Source of the DNA: Companilactobacillus furfuricola
Lineage (GTDB): Bacteria; Bacillota; Bacilli; Lactobacillales; Lactobacillaceae
DNA length: 64,000 bases
Direction: 5' to 3'
NCBI RefSeq assembly: GCF_003946325.1
Contig: NZ_RHNT01000006.1
Location: 1 to 64,000 of the forward strand
The position numbers and the translations under genes are program-made. Below, piece by piece: positions 47,989 through 57,124 of this stretch (its first letter is position 1; each line of letters starts with the position of its first letter). Under the pieces are notes generated by a model. The model was not told where the DNA came from and ran no database searches. It saw nothing but the letters and a program-made list of their open reading frames with translations.

Positions 47989-48025
47989 GGGACTAATCTT
48001 GTCCCTGTATGTCCTTTTGTGACCC
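47989..48025 (-). promoter_or_regulatory. putative CggR operator in the cggR leader
   Basis: On the minus strand two half-sites lie in tandem: GGGTCACAAAAGGAC (48011-48025) and GGGACAAGATTAGTCCC (47989-48005), separated by 5 bp. This matches the GGGAC-N6-GTCC repeats known for the Bacillus CggR operator. It lies just upstream of the cggR ribosome-binding site, downstream of the promoter, so bound CggR would block transcription elongation or initiation clearance. Confidence 0.7.
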
Positions 48026-48082
48026 ATATACTCAAAAAATAAAAGCCCGGATAAACTTTGTTACCTCTCAAGCACAGTTCTT

Positions 48083-48110
48083 ATTATAGACGGTATTGAT
48101 TCAATTGCAA
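48083..48110 (-). promoter_or_regulatory. promoter of the cggR-gap operon
   Basis: On the minus strand TTGCAA (48105-48110) and TATAAT (48083-48088) are spaced by 16 bp. The leader of about 100 nt contains a weak hairpin (GCTTGAG...CCGGGC, about 48044-48072) followed by TTTTATTTTTT, which might attenuate, and then the CggR-type operator. Confidence 0.65.
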
Positions 48111-48234
48111 GTGCTATGGTTCAAAAACATGAGATTTTTCTTTAGGGAATATTATTTATTAAGTTTAAAGAGTTCATTCTTATCATAATTAGTGTTTTAC
48201 TTTTATAGAATTTTTGCGATAATAGTATACAGAT

Positions 48235-48306
48235 GCGTCGCTAGTATAATGGATAGCACTCAGGATTCCGGTTCCTGCAATGTGGGTTCGACTCCCACGC
48301 GACGCA
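48235..48306 (+). tRNA. tRNA-Arg (anticodon CCG)
   Basis: A 72-nt cloverleaf: acceptor GCGTCGC pairs with GCGACGC; anticodon stem CAGGA/TCCTG encloses loop TTCCGGT with anticodon CCG (reads CGG); T-arm GTGGGTTCGACTCCCAC is canonical. No CCA is encoded. It is followed by a strong terminator and is not next to an integrase, so it shows no sign of being an attachment site here. Confidence 0.95.
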
Positions 48307-48312
48307 TAATTG

Positions 48313-48360
48313 ACCCAAGCATAGCAGACTCCTAACGTCTACATTGCTTGGGTTTTCTTT
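48313..48360 (+). terminator. tRNA-Arg terminator
   Basis: ACCCAAGCA (48313-48321) and TGCTTGGGT (48345-48353) form a perfect 9-bp stem, with an inner GCAGAC/GTCTAC-like pairing, followed by TTTCTTTT. Confidence 0.88.
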
Positions 48361-48421
48361 TGCATCGATGAATGTTTTTAAAATTATAAACATTTAATTA
48401 TTACATTTCTAAGGAGTAATC

Positions 48422-49513
48422 ATGCTTAAATTGATCAATAATAAAACTCCTGCTGATATTGGCGATTACATGAAAGTATTCGCTTGTACCGCTGTTATGA
48501 TGCAGTCCGTTTTGAGCTTGATCCTGACTGCAGGGCCTGATTATCAGCAACAGTTGATGATCGGGTTTCTCTATAACCTGGTTAAGTTCACTGCACCAGT
48601 TTTTATCTTTGGTATTTTATATACCACGACCAGAACTTCATCAAATATGAATTTACACAACTATCCACAATATTTCCGTACACAATGGTCTGCCTTATTC
48701 GTCCCAACTATTTGGTGGACCACCATCTATTTGTTAGTAATGCCCAACATTCAATTAAAAAATCACTACACTGATTTGACAGGATTTTTCTGGCAATTTA
48801 TTAATGGTAATGCTGCCCCTCATCTGTGGTACAACACGATGATGCTTCAATTTATCTTGATCATGCCCTTATTCTGGCTGTTGACTCGTTGGTTAACAAA
48901 GCATCCCTATTATGTACCTTACGTGATCATCATTTCGCTTATTTTATTTTCATTGTGGATCTGGTTTTATGACAAGCAAATTTTTCACGGTCCACATGAG
49001 CAAACATGGTATTTACTAGATCGGGTTTTCCTTAGTTTTTTCATTTATGGTATTTTCGGTTCATTAGCCTGGACTTCTAGGGTGCAATTTGAACCATTTA
49101 TAAAAAAATCTTTCTTATTATTAGTCATAATTTTTTGTGGCATTTTATTTTGGACTAATTCGGAATTATTTGCTTTTGGCTTCCCGATCCATTTAGAAAA
49201 TGCCCCATATTATAAAGCATCAATGACCTTGTATAGTTTAGTCGTCATCGGATTGATTGCTTTTATTGCAATCAAACAAATCCAAATGAAGGCCGCAACG
49301 TTGCCTTGGATCCATTTTTTGGCAACTTATGCCTATCGTGCATACTTATCAAACGTGTTTTGGCTTCAACTAGTCTGGCAACTGTTCGGAAAAAATTTAG
49401 CTCATTTTTCTATAGTTCTGTCATTAATTATTTCATATTTATTTACTTGGATATTGTCATTTGCTTCTGCAGTAGGATTTCATCTGCTATGGAATTGGCT
49501 CAAGAGAAAATAA
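48422..49513 (+). CDS. acyltransferase family 3 membrane protein
   Basis: The 363-residue protein has about ten transmembrane segments with aromatic-rich loops, and the order of hydrophobic blocks fits the acyltransferase-3 (OafA-like) family that O-acylates surface sugars or peptidoglycan. The N-terminal His expected in a catalytic pair is not obvious (ADIGDYMKVFACTAVMMQSVL), so either the family or its activity may differ. AAGGAG precedes the ATG. The gene is monocistronic; its stop codon is directly followed by a family B structured repeat. Confidence 0.7.
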   Translation: MLKLINNKTPADIGDYMKVFACTAVMMQSVLSLILTAGPDYQQQLMIGFLYNLVKFTAPVFIFGILYTTTRTSSNMNLHNYPQYFRTQWSALFVPTIWWTTIYLLVMPNIQLKNHYTDLTGFFWQFINGNAAPHLWYNTMMLQFILIMPLFWLLTRWLTKHPYYVPYVIIISLILFSLWIWFYDKQIFHGPHEQTWYLLDRVFLSFFIYGIFGSLAWTSRVQFEPFIKKSFLLLVIIFCGILFWTNSELFAFGFPIHLENAPYYKASMTLYSLVVIGLIAFIAIKQIQMKAATLPWIHFLATYAYRAYLSNVFWLQLVWQLFGKNLAHFSIVLSLIISYLFTWILSFASAVGFHLLWNWLKRK

Positions 49514-49633
49514 GAGCGCGGAAGGTGACGGTCAGCTGCTGAGGATTAACGCATTTAGTTGCACAAGGTGCTGCGAAGCAGTGCCGCGACTACGTGTGTT
49601 AACCGGAGGCCGCTGTCGCCTGGAGCTCGTTTT
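49514..49633 (+). repeat. structured repeat family B, copy 1
   Basis: The element starts at the base after the acyltransferase stop codon. Pairings: GAGC (49514-49517) with GCTC (49625-49628); GGA on each side (49520-49522 and 49622-49624); AGGTGAC 49523-49529 with GTCGCCT 49615-49621; TTAACGCA 49546-49553 with TGTGTTAA 49595-49602; hairpin GGTGCTGC 49567-49574 with GCAGTGCC 49578-49585, loop GAA. Conserved single-stranded blocks with copy 2: TGCTGAGGATT and AACCGGAGGCCGCTGTCG. Possibly a 3' UTR RNA; function unknown. Confidence 0.82.
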
Positions 49634-49781
49634 AACATCCTTGAGGATAAAAATGAAAACCACTATCCCAATTGCAGCAATTTTAGCCAAACAAACTTGG
49701 TTGCACTTTTCAAATCTAAAAATTAGTGCCTGCTGGCATCTTCTAAACCGGAAGACTCTGTCGCCAGACGCACCTATAAAC

Positions 49782-49816
49782 AAAGGCCCCCGCCTAATGA
49801 CGGGAGCCTTTTAAAT
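49782..49816. terminator. bidirectional terminator between acyltransferase and MFS genes
   Basis: AAAGGCCCCCG and CGGGAGCCTTT form an 11-bp stem with one G-U pair around CCTAATGA. It overlaps the MFS stop codon. Between this and repeat B1 (49634-49781) I see nothing else. Confidence 0.78.
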
Positions 49817-51184
49817 TGCTCTAGTTGTATAAAGTTTTCTGATGAAGATAAAACAAGTCAATAGTAGGATCAAACAAGTCGTGAATCCCAGTTTGATGCC
49901 GACTAACCCACCAGAGATAGTAGTAGTATTTTGATGCTGATTACTCAATGTGATGACTGCGATCAATAAAGCTGTTCCAAACGAAGCAGCAACTTGTCTC
50001 AACGTGTTGTATAAAGCGACTCCATCGGGAATTATTTCTGCTGGCAAATACGATAATGCTTGGGTTTGAATCGGGATCAACACTAAAACTAAGCCAAATT
50101 GACGAACGGTTTGGCCTAAAGTGATCGTTAAGATCGAAGTGTCTTTGTTGATCAAAGCTTGCATCGTAGTACCAATGCAATCGATGGTGATACCAGTCAA
50201 AACTAAATATTTCACGGGATATTTATCAAATAAATGACCACTGATCGGCGACATAAAAAATGTCACCATAGCTCCTGGCAGTAAGACCAAGCCAGAAATC
50301 AAAGCCGATCTATGCATAACGTTTTGAACTAAAATCGGCAGTAAAATCGTGTTTCCATACATCGTGACCATTAGCAACATATTCAATATACTAGCGACAT
50401 TAAATTGTTTATGTTCAAAAACCTCCAAGTTGATAAAAGGATTTTTTGAGTGCTCTTGCGTTTTGAAAAATAAAAAGCCAAAGATCAGTCCTAAAATTAA
50501 TAGGCCTAATATATTGAACGATACAAAATTATACTCACCTACATTCGAAAATGACCAAAGGAGACATAGCAAACCAAAACTTGCAGTAATTAATCCTTTG
50601 ACGTTGAAATGCAGATCGGTCTGGTGTTCAATTTTCGGCATCAAGAAAATAGCCAAAATAATCGACAATAGTGTGAATGGCATAGTTAAACTGAAAAGAT
50701 AGCGCCACGATAAGCTATCCAGAATAAACCCTGATACAGTCGGACCAATTATCGGTGAAAAATTAAAGACGACACCAATGATCCCCATAACTGCCCCACG
50801 ATGTTTTTTATCAGCAGCTCGCATTGCGGTAACGTTGACCAACGGGATCATGACTCCAGCACCAATAGCTTGGACCATTCGTCCGATGATCAAGATCAAA
50901 TATTGATCAGCAATTGTACCGACTAAAGATCCAAGTAAGAAGATCGTTGAAAAAACCAGAAATAGACTTTTAAAAGAAAAACGTTTCATCAAATATGCAC
51001 TAGTTGGGATCATCAAAGCATTAGCGAGCATATATCCATTAGTCAGCCATTGTGCAGAAGAATAAGAAATATTAAACACACGCATGATCGGAGGAAGCGC
51101 CGTTGTCATCATCGTTGAGCTTAAAACTCCAAAGAAACTTCCAAATAAAACAATAAACAGTGATAAACGCAGGCCTTTTTTCAT
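49811..51184 (-). CDS. MFS multidrug efflux pump (DHA2, 14 TM)
   Basis: The 457-residue protein has about 14 hydrophobic segments and the DHA2/EmrB-QacA features TTALPPIMRVFNISYSSAQWLTNGYMLANAL and GRMVQAIGAGVMIPLVNV. It exports drugs or similar compounds with proton exchange. ATG 51184 (MKKGLRLS) follows GGAGA by 5 nt; the frame is open at a TTG four codons earlier. It diverges from a MarR regulator across a symmetric promoter/operator region, so MarR probably represses it. Confidence 0.9.
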   Translation of the reverse strand: MKKGLRLSLFIVLFGSFFGVLSSTMMTTALPPIMRVFNISYSSAQWLTNGYMLANALMIPTSAYLMKRFSFKSLFLVFSTIFLLGSLVGTIADQYLILIIGRMVQAIGAGVMIPLVNVTAMRAADKKHRGAVMGIIGVVFNFSPIIGPTVSGFILDSLSWRYLFSLTMPFTLLSIILAIFLMPKIEHQTDLHFNVKGLITASFGLLCLLWSFSNVGEYNFVSFNILGLLILGLIFGFLFFKTQEHSKNPFINLEVFEHKQFNVASILNMLLMVTMYGNTILLPILVQNVMHRSALISGLVLLPGAMVTFFMSPISGHLFDKYPVKYLVLTGITIDCIGTTMQALINKDTSILTITLGQTVRQFGLVLVLIPIQTQALSYLPAEIIPDGVALYNTLRQVAASFGTALLIAVITLSNQHQNTTTISGGLVGIKLGFTTCLILLLTCFIFIRKLYTTRAI

Positions 51185-51206
51185 GATGATCTCCAATTTG
51201 TAATTT

Positions 51207-51260
51207 AGTTGACAAAAGCAACTTGAATTAATATATTAAAACTAGTTGCTTTTGTCAACT
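51207..51260. promoter_or_regulatory. symmetric overlapping divergent promoters with 17-bp inverted repeat
   Basis: AGTTGACAAAAGCAACT (51207-51223) and its exact reverse complement (51244-51260) flank a centre with AATATATT (51230-51237). Plus strand: TTGACA 51209-51214, 17-bp spacer, TATATT 51232-51237, towards marR. Minus strand: TTGACA 51253-51258, 17-bp spacer, TATATT 51230-51235, towards the MFS pump. The two -10 boxes overlap on opposite strands, and each -35 lies inside one repeat arm, a likely MarR operator. Confidence 0.85.
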
Positions 51261-51273
51261 GTGGGAGGTAAAA

Positions 51274-51702
51274 ATGGAAAAAGAAGATATCTATAATGTC
51301 CGTGAGTTTGATCGATTTTATACAAACATCCTTCAATTGACCGATAAATATCATCTACATACTCATTTCACTATCTTAGAATCACGGATCATGTTGGAGA
51401 TCGATCGTGGCATCAATACCGCTAACCAACTACTCAATTTGTTGAAACTAGATAAAGGATACATCAGTCGTGTCTTGAAGAAGCTCGAAAATGAGGGTCT
51501 CATTTCTAAAACGACCGATCAAAATGACCTTCGAGTGAAATTTCTGCAACTTACACCTGAGGGTCACAAAGCCCTTGCCGAAATCAACCGTCGGGCTGAT
51601 AATCAAATTCAAGAATTGTTCCAGAAAGTCGATCCAGGGCAAATCAAACCTATCATCCAAGCCATGAAAAAGATCCAAACTGAACTGATCGACAATAATT
51701 AA
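51274..51702 (+). CDS. MarR-family transcription regulator
   Basis: The 142-residue protein has a MarR winged helix: LNLLKLDKGYISRVLKKLENEGLISKT followed by the wing DQNDLRVKFLQLTPEGHKAL. GGGAGG precedes the ATG. It diverges from the MFS pump gene through a shared, fully symmetric promoter region, so it very likely represses both itself and the pump, releasing them on binding a phenolic or drug ligand. Ligand unknown. Confidence 0.9.
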   Translation: MEKEDIYNVREFDRFYTNILQLTDKYHLHTHFTILESRIMLEIDRGINTANQLLNLLKLDKGYISRVLKKLENEGLISKTTDQNDLRVKFLQLTPEGHKALAEINRRADNQIQELFQKVDPGQIKPIIQAMKKIQTELIDNN

Positions 51703-51753
51703 TAGTAGACATATCCACTATAAGAATATTTTGTAATTAATAATGCTTCATTG

Positions 51754-51807
51754 TTGACCCTATATCATTTATATGCTAAATTAGCACTGTGCTTTTAAGA
51801 GTGCTAA
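51754..51807 (+). promoter_or_regulatory. clpP promoter with CIRCE-like operator
   Basis: TTGACC (51754-51759), 17 bp, TAAATT (51777-51782). Directly at the -10, TTAGCACTG (51781-51789) and GAGTGCTAA (51799-51807) flank 9 bp, matching the HrcA-binding CIRCE element TTAGCACTC-N9-GAGTGCTAA except for one base in the left arm. This points to HrcA control of clpP; I do not see a clear CtsR heptad repeat. Confidence 0.8.
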
Positions 51808-51827
51808 TTAAAAATAGGAGGCATCTT

Positions 51828-52418
51828 ATGTTAGTTCCTACAGTTATTGAACAAAGTTCACGTGGCGAACGTGCCTATGATATTTATTCAAGATTATTAA
51901 AAGATAGAATCATTATGTTATCTGGTGAAGTTAATAGCCAAATGGCAAATACAGTTATCGCTGAATTATTATTCCTCGATGCTCAAGATTCAGATAAAGA
52001 CATCTCCATGTATATCAACTCACCCGGTGGTTCTGTTACCGACGGATTAGCTATCATGGATACTATGAATTTTGTTAAATCAGACGTGCAAACAATTGCT
52101 ACTGGTTTGGCTGCTTCAATGGGAAGTGTCTTATTGTCATCAGGTACAAAGGGCAAGCGTTTTGCTCTACCTAACTCAACAATTCTTATTCACCAACCAC
52201 TTGGTGGCGCTCAAGGACAACAAACAGAAATTGAAATTGCTGCTCAAGAGATCTTGAAGACAAGAAAGAGATTGAACCACATTTTGGCAGACAACTCTGG
52301 TCAAACATTTGAGAAACTTCAAAAGGATACAGATCGTGATAACTACATGACTGCCGAAGAAACTAAGGATTATGGTTTGATCGATGGTATCATGACAAAT
52401 AAACCTGCTGAGAAATAA
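51828..52418 (+). CDS. clpP: ATP-dependent Clp protease proteolytic subunit
   Basis: The 196-residue serine protease forms the barrel that degrades proteins fed by Clp ATPases. The catalytic triad is visible: Ser in [15 protein letters not shown], His in ILIHQPLGG and Asp in [13 protein letters not shown] 51828 (MLVPTVIEQ) follows AGGAGG; upstream in-frame codons are not used because they overlap the operator. Own terminator downstream. Confidence 0.98.
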   Translation: MLVPTVIEQSSRGERAYDIYSRLLKDRIIMLSGEVNSQMANTVIAELLFLDAQDSDKDISMYINSPGGSVTDGLAIMDTMNFVKSDVQTIATGLAASMGSVLLSSGTKGKRFALPNSTILIHQPLGGAQGQQTEIEIAAQEILKTRKRLNHILADNSGQTFEKLQKDTDRDNYMTAEETKDYGLIDGIMTNKPAEK

Positions 52419-52432
52419 TAAATATTGTATTA

Positions 52433-52462
52433 AAAGAGACTCCTTGCGGGGTCTCTTTTTTT
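52433..52462 (+). terminator. clpP terminator
   Basis: AGAGACTCC and GGGGTCTCT around TTGC, with a following T run. Confidence 0.88.
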
Positions 52463-52624
52463 ATATCAAAAAGTGGAATTTGATAAATGAATTTAAATAT
52501 TTTTGGAAACCGATTCCATTGTTATAACTTCAACATTAAGAACTTACTATTGATAATTAAGGTAATTCATCTAAATTGACCTAATTTTTTATTTAGTCTA
52601 TTCTAAACTTCGAAGGGAGCAAAT

Positions 52625-54022
52625 ATGAATAATACAATCGAAAACTCTGTAAATCGTAAGTTTTTTGTCAGTACTTTATTAGCCGGAACTTTCACGATGT
52701 CGATCAGTCAATCTTCACTTTCAACTGCCTATCCCACATTGATGAAGTTTTTCGGAGTGACTGCACCGACGATCCAATGGTTGACCACTGGATTCATGTT
52801 GATCATGTGTATCATGATGCCGATCAGTCCTTGGCTATTAAGTAATATTTCATTCAAGCAATTATTTTTAGGGGTCGTGGGGATATTTGGTGTCGGAACA
52901 CTTATTATTATTGTTGCACCAAACTTTCCGATCGCAATGTTAGGTCGAGCGCTTGAAGCTATTGGAGTCGGAATACTATTCCCCTCGTTCCAATCTGTTT
53001 TACTAGAAATAACACCTGAGGATAATCGTGGAACTACAATGGGCTTTGCCGGATTAGTCATGGGTTCTGCATTAGCCAGCGGTCCGATCATTTCAGGTAT
53101 CGTATTAAATTGGTTACATTGGCAAGGATTGTTCGTCATCTTCTTGATCATCATGGTCGTGATCTTTATTCTCGGCTTATTCTTTATCAAAGACGTGATG
53201 CCAAGAAAGAAAGTCCGGCTCGATTTTATTTCAATTATCTACTTAATCGGTTTGATCGGGTTATTATACGTTGTTAATCAAGCTGGTTCAAAGCATCAAT
53301 TAGATACAACTTTGTGGATCATCTTAGGCATTAGTATTATTTTGACCGCCCTATTTATCCACCGAGAATTGACTGTCAACGAACCATTACTAGATCTTAA
53401 AGTAATGAAAAATTTCAACTTTGACTTGTCAGTCTTGTTAACAGGTTTTTCCTATATTTCATTGATCGTTGTAACGATCATTTACCCACTCTATTATCAA
53501 AATATTTTACACACATCAGTTTTAGTTTCAGGATTAGCATTAGTTCCACCAGCTATCCTATTGAGTATTTTGAATCCCTTAACTGGTAAATTAGCTGATA
53601 AGATCGGCTTCAAACCTACTCTGTTGATTGGAATGAGTATGATCGTCGTCGGTTGGTTCGCACTCTTTATCATCAAATCAAAATTGGGATTATTGCCAAT
53701 GATCATTATTGCTATGTTAATTGAGGGGGGTAATGCCTTCGTCATGATGCCAGCGACAACATTGGGTGGTAATTCATTGCCACAAGACTTGATCCCCCAT
53801 GGAACAGCTATTATTACAACCGTTCGTCAATTATTAGGTTCACTGGGAGTAAGTTTAGCTACTTTTATCATAGTCACTTCAAATACACGTCAAAGTTTAC
53901 CTGCAAATGGTGGACTAGCCGGGTATCACGCAGTATTTAGATTCTTCTTTATTATCGCTTTAGTTGGTTGGATCTTTGCCGTATTAGTTAAAGATTACAA
54001 GAAAAAAGCGATCGCAAAATAA
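52625..54022 (+). CDS. MFS multidrug efflux pump (DHA2, 14 TM), second
   Basis: The 465-residue protein has about 14 hydrophobic segments; STAYPTLMKFFGVTAPTIQWLTTGFMLIMCIMMPI and GRALEAIGVGILFPSFQSVLLE are DHA2 motifs, the latter containing the motif C-like region. It shares overall design with the MFS at 49811-51184 but differs enough that recent duplication is unlikely. No regulator is adjacent. The start has GGGAG upstream. Its stop codon is followed by a family B repeat. Confidence 0.9.
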   Translation: MNNTIENSVNRKFFVSTLLAGTFTMSISQSSLSTAYPTLMKFFGVTAPTIQWLTTGFMLIMCIMMPISPWLLSNISFKQLFLGVVGIFGVGTLIIIVAPNFPIAMLGRALEAIGVGILFPSFQSVLLEITPEDNRGTTMGFAGLVMGSALASGPIISGIVLNWLHWQGLFVIFLIIMVVIFILGLFFIKDVMPRKKVRLDFISIIYLIGLIGLLYVVNQAGSKHQLDTTLWIILGISIILTALFIHRELTVNEPLLDLKVMKNFNFDLSVLLTGFSYISLIVVTIIYPLYYQNILHTSVLVSGLALVPPAILLSILNPLTGKLADKIGFKPTLLIGMSMIVVGWFALFIIKSKLGLLPMIIIAMLIEGGNAFVMMPATTLGGNSLPQDLIPHGTAIITTVRQLLGSLGVSLATFIIVTSNTRQSLPANGGLAGYHAVFRFFFIIALVGWIFAVLVKDYKKKAIAK

Positions 54023-54040
54023 TATTTACAACTAATAAGA

Positions 54041-54154
54041 GAGTGGAAGACGACGCGCAGTTGCTGAGGATTTAGGGACTGGCAGCTCAAAGGTGCGGCA
54101 AAGCCGTGCCGCTGACAGTTGCTAAACCGGAGGCCGCTGTCGTCTGGAACTCGT
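54041..54154 (+). repeat. structured repeat family B, copy 2
   Basis: About 19 bp after the MFS stop codon. GAGT pairs with ACTC at the base, then GGA on each side, then AGACGAC 54048-54054 with GTCGTCT 54139-54145. TTTAG pairs with CTAAA and ACTG.CAG with CTGACAGT; hairpin GGTGCGGC with GCCGTGCC, loop AAA. Compared with copy 1, base pairs AG(A/G)(C/T)GAC and CTGC/CGGC change on both strands while pairing is kept. Conserved blocks TGCTGAGGATT and AAACCGGAGGCCGCTGTCG remain. Confidence 0.82.
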
Positions 54155-54162
54155 TTCCAAGT

Positions 54163-54206
54163 AAAAACGAGAGCATGCAATTGTGCATGTCTCTCGTTTT
54201 TTTTAC
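54163..54206. terminator. bidirectional terminator between MFS and whiA
   Basis: ACGAGAG (54168-54174) and CTCTCGT pair, enclosing CATGCA/TGCATG; A and T runs flank both sides, so it serves both the plus-strand MFS/repeat B unit and whiA. Confidence 0.86.
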
Positions 54207-54253
54207 GTTATTTTCATCCTAATTATGAAGTAGAAGAAAAAAACAAGTGCCAA

Positions 54254-55189
54254 TTAGACTCTTGCTTCTTCTGCGATACTATTCAATTTTCTGATACGGT
54301 GGTTGATCCCTGATTTTGAAATAGCACCGCTAGGTACCATTTCTCCTAATTCTTTCAAGGAGACTTCAGGGTTATCCAGCCGTAGGACAGCTATTTCTTG
54401 AAGCTTAGCTGGCAATGAATCTAAGCCCACGGTGTCTCTTAGATATTTGATGTTTTCGACTTGTCTCTCCGCTGCAGCAACTGTCTTATTGATATTAGCA
54501 TTTTCACAGTTGACGAGCCGGTTGACCGAGTTTCTCATGTCACGAACGATCCGGATATCTTCAAATTTGAGCATAGCATTAGTAGCGCCGATCAATTGCA
54601 AAAAGTCGGCTATCCGTTCTGCTTCTTTTAAGTAGACGATGTAGCCATTTCTGCGTTTAGTCGTCTTAGCGTTCAATCCGAAATGATTCATCATTTGGGC
54701 AATATCATCGTTGTGAGATTCATATAATGAATAAATCTCTAAATGATAACGTGAGGTTTCAGGATTATTGACACTGCCCGTTGCCAAAAATGCCCCACGC
54801 AAATATGAACGCATTCTTTGGTCTTCGTTTAAGATGTCAGGCGTGACGTCAGTATTGATCGACAAACCTGTTTCATCCAAAATACCTAAATCTTGCAACA
54901 CTTGATTAGTGTCACGTTTGAGTCGAACAAGATATTGATTATTCTTCTTCAACTTCATTTTTTTACGAACTAAAAGTTCAGACTCCATGCCATAATTTTG
55001 CTTGATCAAAGAGAATATACGCCGAGCAATTGCTGGATTCTCTGTTTGAGTTGTCAGAACAAAATGATGATTTTGTAAACTTAACGAACCATTCATTCTG
55101 ATCAGAGCTGACAATTCAACACGTGCATGCTCTGGATGGACCTCTAAACCAGTGAGTTCTTTTTTTACCTCACTTGCATATGAAGCCAA
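54254..55189 (-). CDS. whiA: WhiA DNA-binding protein
   Basis: The 311-residue protein has the degenerate LAGLIDADG-like N-terminal domain ([23 protein letters not shown]) and a C-terminal helix-turn-helix ([26 protein letters not shown]). In Firmicutes WhiA affects chromosome segregation and cell division rather than sporulation. It lies 3 bp after yvcK in the conserved rapZ-yvcK-whiA operon. Length is typical and all parts are intact. Confidence 0.96.
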   Translation of the reverse strand: MASYASEVKKELTGLEVHPEHARVELSALIRMNGSLSLQNHHFVLTTQTENPAIARRIFSLIKQNYGMESELLVRKKMKLKKNNQYLVRLKRDTNQVLQDLGILDETGLSINTDVTPDILNEDQRMRSYLRGAFLATGSVNNPETSRYHLEIYSLYESHNDDIAQMMNHFGLNAKTTKRRNGYIVYLKEAERIADFLQLIGATNAMLKFEDIRIVRDMRNSVNRLVNCENANINKTVAAAERQVENIKYLRDTVGLDSLPAKLQEIAVLRLDNPEVSLKELGEMVPSGAISKSGINHRIRKLNSIAEEARV

Positions 55190-55191
55190 TA

Positions 55192-56223
55192 CTATCTCTC
55201 CTCATTTTTTCTATTTCCTGATTGAAATGCTAAATTTAAAATTTCTGAGGCAACTTTGTCACCGTCATGAAAGGCACCATTATCTCTCAACAGCAAAAAA
55301 TCGTCTTGAATAACGCGACAGCCCATTTTTCTTAAAGTAGTAAAATCAGGTTCTACTTGATTAATGTATTCATCGTACTTCTTATGATTTACGTAATTGT
55401 CTGGTACTTGACGAGTGTTGACTAAGACCGTATCGACGTAATTACCACCAAGGTGACTATCTAATACTTTAACGTGATCAGCATCTGTGAAGTTCTCAGT
55501 TTCACCAATTTGCGTCATGATATTACAAATATAAACAACTTCGGCCGGTGTCTGTTTAACGGCTTCACCGATCTGCTTGATCATCAAGTTAGGTAAAATA
55601 CTCGTAAATAAACTACCAGGACCTAACACTACTACGTCAGCTTGCATTATCGCTGCTAACACTGGTAGGACCGTTTCTGGTTCTTTTTCAGGTTCATCAG
55701 AAATTGTTACCCAGACACGTTTGACGTGCTTACCAGAATGTGTGATCTCATGTTCACCGGATAATGTAGAACCATCGGTGAATTCAGCGTTTAGCGTTAA
55801 TTTCGAAGTTGAAGCTGGGAAGACGTTGCCGTCGATGCGCATCATCTTTGATAAAGTTTGCACAGCATCAAAAATATTAGGACGCATCTCGCTCAAAGCT
55901 GCGATGATCAAATTTCCTAATGCGTGGCCCGAGAAAAAGTCGTCATCACTTTTGAAGCGATGTTGGAACACCTCTAATTCTTCTTCTGGTAAGTCAGATA
56001 ATGAAGCTAAAACATTTCGAATGTCCCCTGGTGGAACAACGTTGATGTAGTTACGAATAATACCAGATGATCCCCCATCATCAGCTACCGTAACAATTGC
56101 GGTAATATTTGCGTCCTTTTTCCTCAAACTGTTCAAGATGACTGGTAAACCAGTTCCCCCACCTATAACAACAACTTTTGGACGACGTCCCTTTACAACA
56201 CGAACAATCCTATTGGTTGCCAT
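55192..56223 (-). CDS. yvcK: YvcK/GlmR-family protein (UDP-sugar-binding, cell envelope)
   Basis: The 343-residue protein has the CofD-like Rossmann fold with [20 protein letters not shown] and [14 protein letters not shown]. In Bacillus, YvcK (GlmR) binds UDP-GlcNAc and stimulates GlmS, steering carbon into cell-wall precursors, linking to glmS and glmM here. ATG 56223 (MATNRIVR) overlaps the rapZ end and has GAAGG upstream; a longer frame opens earlier but is inside rapZ. Confidence 0.94.
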   Translation of the reverse strand: MATNRIVRVVKGRRPKVVVIGGGTGLPVILNSLRKKDANITAIVTVADDGGSSGIIRNYINVVPPGDIRNVLASLSDLPEEELEVFQHRFKSDDDFFSGHALGNLIIAALSEMRPNIFDAVQTLSKMMRIDGNVFPASTSKLTLNAEFTDGSTLSGEHEITHSGKHVKRVWVTISDEPEKEPETVLPVLAAIMQADVVVLGPGSLFTSILPNLMIKQIGEAVKQTPAEVVYICNIMTQIGETENFTDADHVKVLDSHLGGNYVDTVLVNTRQVPDNYVNHKKYDEYINQVEPDFTTLRKMGCRVIQDDFLLLRDNGAFHDGDKVASEILNLAFQSGNRKNEER

Positions 56224-57124
56224 TTTCAATAACCTTCTTTTGAGATTTATCTTTATCACGGTGAGTGATATCGACATAGTAGTCTTTCTTCAAGTCTTTT
56301 CCTAATCTTTCAGCAATCGCGACCGAACGATGTTGACCGCCAGTACAACCGATTGCAATAGTTAAACTTGTCTTTCCTTCTTTTTCATATCCCGGAATAA
56401 TGTAATGGAGTAAATCATATAGTTTCTTATAGAAAGTCTCAGTTTCGGGACTGTCCATGACATAATCATAAACCGCCTTATCGGTCCCGGTTTGTGGTTT
56501 CAATTCCGGAACATAATAAGGATTCCTTAAAAATCTGACATCCATTACAATATCTGCGTCGATAGGCAAGCCATATTTAAAGCCAAATGACATGACCTCG
56601 ACGTGAAAAGTAGGAACCGAGGAACTTTCTTGGAAATTGTCAAAAATCTCTTCGCGAAGCTGACGTGGCGTCAGTTCAGTAGTATCGATAACAACTTGAG
56701 CCCGTGATTTCATTTCTGCCAACAGTTCGCGCTCTTTTTGAATACCATCCAAAAGGCGACCTTCCATGGCAAGTGGATGGCTCCGACGGGTTTCTTTATA
56801 ACGTGACACCAATTCTTCATCGGAAGCATCTAAGAACATGATCTTCATTTCGACTTTTTGATCAACGCCTTGTTCGTCAACTTGCATTTCTTTAAGCATT
56901 GAAAAAATCTCATCGTAAAAAGCACGTGAACGAATATCGACTACCAAGGCAACTTTAGAAATTTTGCCCGATTCGTGGACTAATTCCCAAAACTTTGGCA
57001 GCAAATTCGGTGGCATATTATCAATACAAAAATAACCAAGATCTTCGAAGGATTGCATGGCCACAGTCTTGCCTGCACCACTCATTCCCGTAACAATTAC
57101 TAAACTTAATACCTTCTTTGCCAT
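56210..57124 (-). CDS. rapZ: RapZ/YvcJ-family nucleotide-binding protein
   Basis: The 304-residue protein has an N-terminal P-loop ([23 protein letters not shown]) and a C-terminal domain with [19 protein letters not shown]. In Enterobacteria RapZ controls GlmS through small RNAs; in Gram-positives (YvcJ) its role is less clear. ATG 57124 is chosen because GAGGTG lies 6 nt before it. It heads the rapZ-yvcK-whiA operon with small overlaps. Confidence 0.95.
   Translation of the reverse strand: MAKKVLSLVIVTGMSGAGKTVAMQSFEDLGYFCIDNMPPNLLPKFWELVHESGKISKVALVVDIRSRAFYDEIFSMLKEMQVDEQGVDQKVEMKIMFLDASDEELVSRYKETRRSHPLAMEGRLLDGIQKERELLAEMKSRAQVVIDTTELTPRQLREEIFDNFQESSSVPTFHVEVMSFGFKYGLPIDADIVMDVRFLRNPYYVPELKPQTGTDKAVYDYVMDSPETETFYKKLYDLLHYIIPGYEKEGKTSLTIAIGCTGGQHRSVAIAERLGKDLKKDYYVDITHRDKDKSQKKVIENGNQ

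Noticed and set aside
48235-48306. tRNA-Arg as a phage or island attachment site
   Set aside because: No integrase, no direct repeat of the tRNA 3' end and no foreign gene block nearby.
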